Shown here piece after piece: positions 52,335 to 53,649 of a stretch of 53,649 nucleotides of DNA (the first letter of the stretch is position 1; each line of letters starts with the position of its first letter). This stretch comes from Lysinibacillus halotolerans (GTDB lineage Bacteria; Bacillota; Bacilli; Bacillales_A; Planococcaceae): contig NZ_RHLQ01000022.1 in the NCBI RefSeq assembly GCF_003711845.1, positions 1 to 53,649 on the forward strand, written 5' to 3'. A program made the translations under genes and the position numbers. The notes beneath the pieces were generated by a model, which was given only the letters and a program-made list of their open reading frames with translations, was not told where the DNA came from and did not search any database.

Positions 52335-53234
52335 TTGGAAAAACCAAAAATACATCCATACATTCCAATATTGATAGGTGTTATTTCAATTTCGTTATCT
52401 GCAATTTTTGTGAAGTTAGCAGAAGCTGATGCTGGAGTCATTGCTTTTTACCGAATGCTTTTTTCCATATTAATTATGAGTCCGTTGTTTTTTTATAAAT
52501 TTAAAGGCGAAATAAAAATTTTAACAAAAAGGGATTGGATTTTCTCCTCAATTGCAGGTATTTTTTTAGCATTTCATTTCATTTTATGGTTTGAGTCACT
52601 AAACTACACGTCCGTAGCAAGTTCTACAGTGTTAGTAACATTACAACCGTTATTTGCTTTTATCGGTACGTATCTGTTTTTTAAAGAAAAATTATCACTA
52701 AAGACAATTGTTTCAGGGATAATAGCCATTTCGGGAAGTGTGTTAATTAGTTGGGGAGATTTTCGGGTGAGTGGAAATGCCCTTTATGGGGATATGTTAG
52801 CTTTAATTGCTTGTGGACTTATAACTGGTTATTTATTATTTGGACAAGATGTAAGAAAACGAATTTCTTTAATTACATATACGATGGTAGTCTACTCAAT
52901 AAGTACAATCTGTCTATTCTTTTATGTACTCATAAAAGGAGAGTCTTTCGGTCCTTATCCATCGATGACATGGGTTTGGTTTTTATTATTAGCAATCATC
53001 CCAAATTTATTAGGACATACGTTATTTAATTGGGCGGTAAAATGGGTAAGTACAAATGTTATTTCGGTAGCGGTATTATTCGAACCAATTGGAGCTGCAA
53101 TTTTAGCTTATTTTATTTTTTTAGAGGATCTAATGACAACCCAAATTGTTGGAGGATTAATTGTAATTGCTGGTATTATCCTTTTTGTACTTGATATTAA
53201 AATATTAAAGAAGTTTTTTAAAAAAAGTGCTTGA
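52335..53234 (+). CDS. EamA/DMT family transporter
   Basis: 299 residues from a TTG with AAGGGGG about 10 bases upstream; a longer frame to 52284 includes that site. Ten membrane helices in two EamA repeats (PYIPILIGVISISLSAIFVK... and LYGDMLALIACGLITGYLLF...). The family exports metabolites or drugs; the substrate cannot be told. It ends at a Lys-rich tail. No terminator is clear before the rRNA promoters. Confidence 0.88.
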   Translation: MEKPKIHPYIPILIGVISISLSAIFVKLAEADAGVIAFYRMLFSILIMSPLFFYKFKGEIKILTKRDWIFSSIAGIFLAFHFILWFESLNYTSVASSTVLVTLQPLFAFIGTYLFFKEKLSLKTIVSGIIAISGSVLISWGDFRVSGNALYGDMLALIACGLITGYLLFGQDVRKRISLITYTMVVYSISTICLFFYVLIKGESFGPYPSMTWVWFLLLAIIPNLLGHTLFNWAVKWVSTNVISVAVLFEPIGAAILAYFIFLEDLMTTQIVGGLIVIAGIILFVLDIKILKKFFKKSA

Positions 53235-53312
53235 TTAGTTTTCTTGGTTATAGTATATTATTACTTGTCCTTAACGACGTGAATGTTTTGAAAAAGTATT
53301 TCAAAATAATAA

Positions 53313-53341
53313 TTGACTAATAGTGAAGGATAACTTATAAT
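53313..53341 (+). promoter_or_regulatory. rRNA promoter P1
   Basis: TTGACT (53313-53318) and TATAAT (53336-53341) with 17 bases between. Followed by ATAAAAGTTAC. Confidence 0.82.
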
Positions 53342-53378
53342 ATAAAAGTTACTATTTGAAGAGTAAGTGAAATTATAT

Positions 53379-53407
53379 TTGAAATAACATTGTTGGAATG
53401 TTATAAT
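53379..53407 (+). promoter_or_regulatory. rRNA promoter P2
   Basis: TTGAAA (53379-53384) and TATAAT (53402-53407) with 17 bases between. Followed by ATAAAAGTTGC, nearly the same as after P1. Confidence 0.82.
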
Positions 53408-53558
53408 ATAAAAGTTGCTTATTTAAACGGTGACAAAATGAACCTTGAAAACTGAACGACAAAACGTTAATGAAATACAGTTTTAACTTAAGAGTTGAAA
53501 CAAAATTTTGGACATCATTATGATGCCGGTGTAAATTTAGAGCTTTATCAAATTTTCT
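53408..53558 (+). other. rRNA leader
   Basis: 150 transcribed bases between P2 and mature 16S. CCTTGAAAACTGAAC at about 53443 is typical of Bacillales rRNA leaders and includes a BoxA-like stretch. The AT-rich part before the gene should form one arm of the 16S processing stalk. Confidence 0.6.
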
Positions 53559-53649
53559 TTTATGGAGAGTTTGATCCTGGCTCAGGACGAACGCTGGCGG
53601 CGTGCCTAATACATGCAAGTCGAGCGAACAGATAAGGAGCTTGCTCCTT
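53559..53649 (+). rRNA. rrs: 16S ribosomal RNA, 5' end (cut by window edge)
   Basis: AGAGTTTGATCCTGGCTCAG and GACGAACGCTGGCGGCGTG are the universal 5' end of 16S rRNA. The start is set by counting from the E. coli position of AGAGTTTG, so 53559 is good to a few bases. The V1 loop (AACAGATAAGGAGCTTGCTCC) is like that of Lysinibacillus and relatives. About 91 of ~1550 bases are present. Confidence 0.97.

Noticed and set aside
53373-53618. 81-codon minus-strand frame
   Set aside because: It crosses the rRNA promoter, leader and the 16S gene, so it cannot be a protein gene.

Overview
The window looks like a chromosomal segment of a low-GC, Gram-positive, spore-forming bacterium of the order Bacillales, probably of the Lysinibacillus/Ureibacillus group (Planococcaceae/Caryophanaceae). 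The grounds are the 5' end of a 16S rRNA gene at the right edge, the sporulation gene yunB, strong AGGAGG-type ribosome binding sites with many TTG and GTG starts, and gene order resembling several Bacillus subtilis blocks (yunF-E-D, yunB-lipA-yutD-yutE-yutF, yuzB/yutJ/yuzD/yutI/yutM, yuiB/yuiD/pepA, mrp operon with yufK, patB/yugE/yugI). Species is not determined.

Layout. 1-4640 is accessory DNA: the end of an IS3-type insertion sequence, a PUA/EVE-like plus coiled-coil protein, a minus-strand cluster with a 35-residue type I toxin-like peptide, a 55-residue membrane peptide and a small HTH protein, an SOS-controlled pair of small genes with two LexA boxes, and a membrane-anchored acidic protein. 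A broken DinB gene (4643-4816) and a glycerophosphodiester phosphodiesterase lead to a complete Hen1-Pnkp RNA repair operon (6187-10137). A lipoprotein and the cysH-sat-cysC sulfate assimilation operon follow on the minus strand, the latter behind a terminator-bearing leader without a recognisable S-box or T-box.

13892-31408 is mostly conserved housekeeping: DUF72 and TauE-type proteins, a nucleotidase, an HD-GYP protein, yunB, lipoyl synthase, Fe-S assembly factors (NifU-like YutI and IscA-like YutM), a type II NADH dehydrogenase-like flavoprotein behind two Rex operators, CstA and leucyl aminopeptidase. 31465-37232 is the seven-gene Mrp Na+/H+ antiporter operon on the minus strand. Then come a class A penicillin-binding protein, an MFS exporter, a cyclophilin, a PatB-type C-S lyase and an S1-domain protein.

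44680-50429 is an amino acid and alcohol catabolism block: a PAS/AAA+/Fis regulator lacking the sigma-54 contact loop is divergent from rocA (P5C dehydrogenase), followed by glutamate dehydrogenase and an iron-type alcohol dehydrogenase. Together rocA and the glutamate dehydrogenase take pyrroline-5-carboxylate to 2-oxoglutarate. The window closes with a cation efflux protein, an MgtC-like protein, an EamA transporter, and a tandem-promoter rRNA control region reading into 16S rRNA.

No CRISPR array or tRNA gene was seen. The strongest candidates for something less described are the toxin-peptide cluster, the SOS pair, the cysH leader, and the terminator that buries the yunB ribosome binding site.
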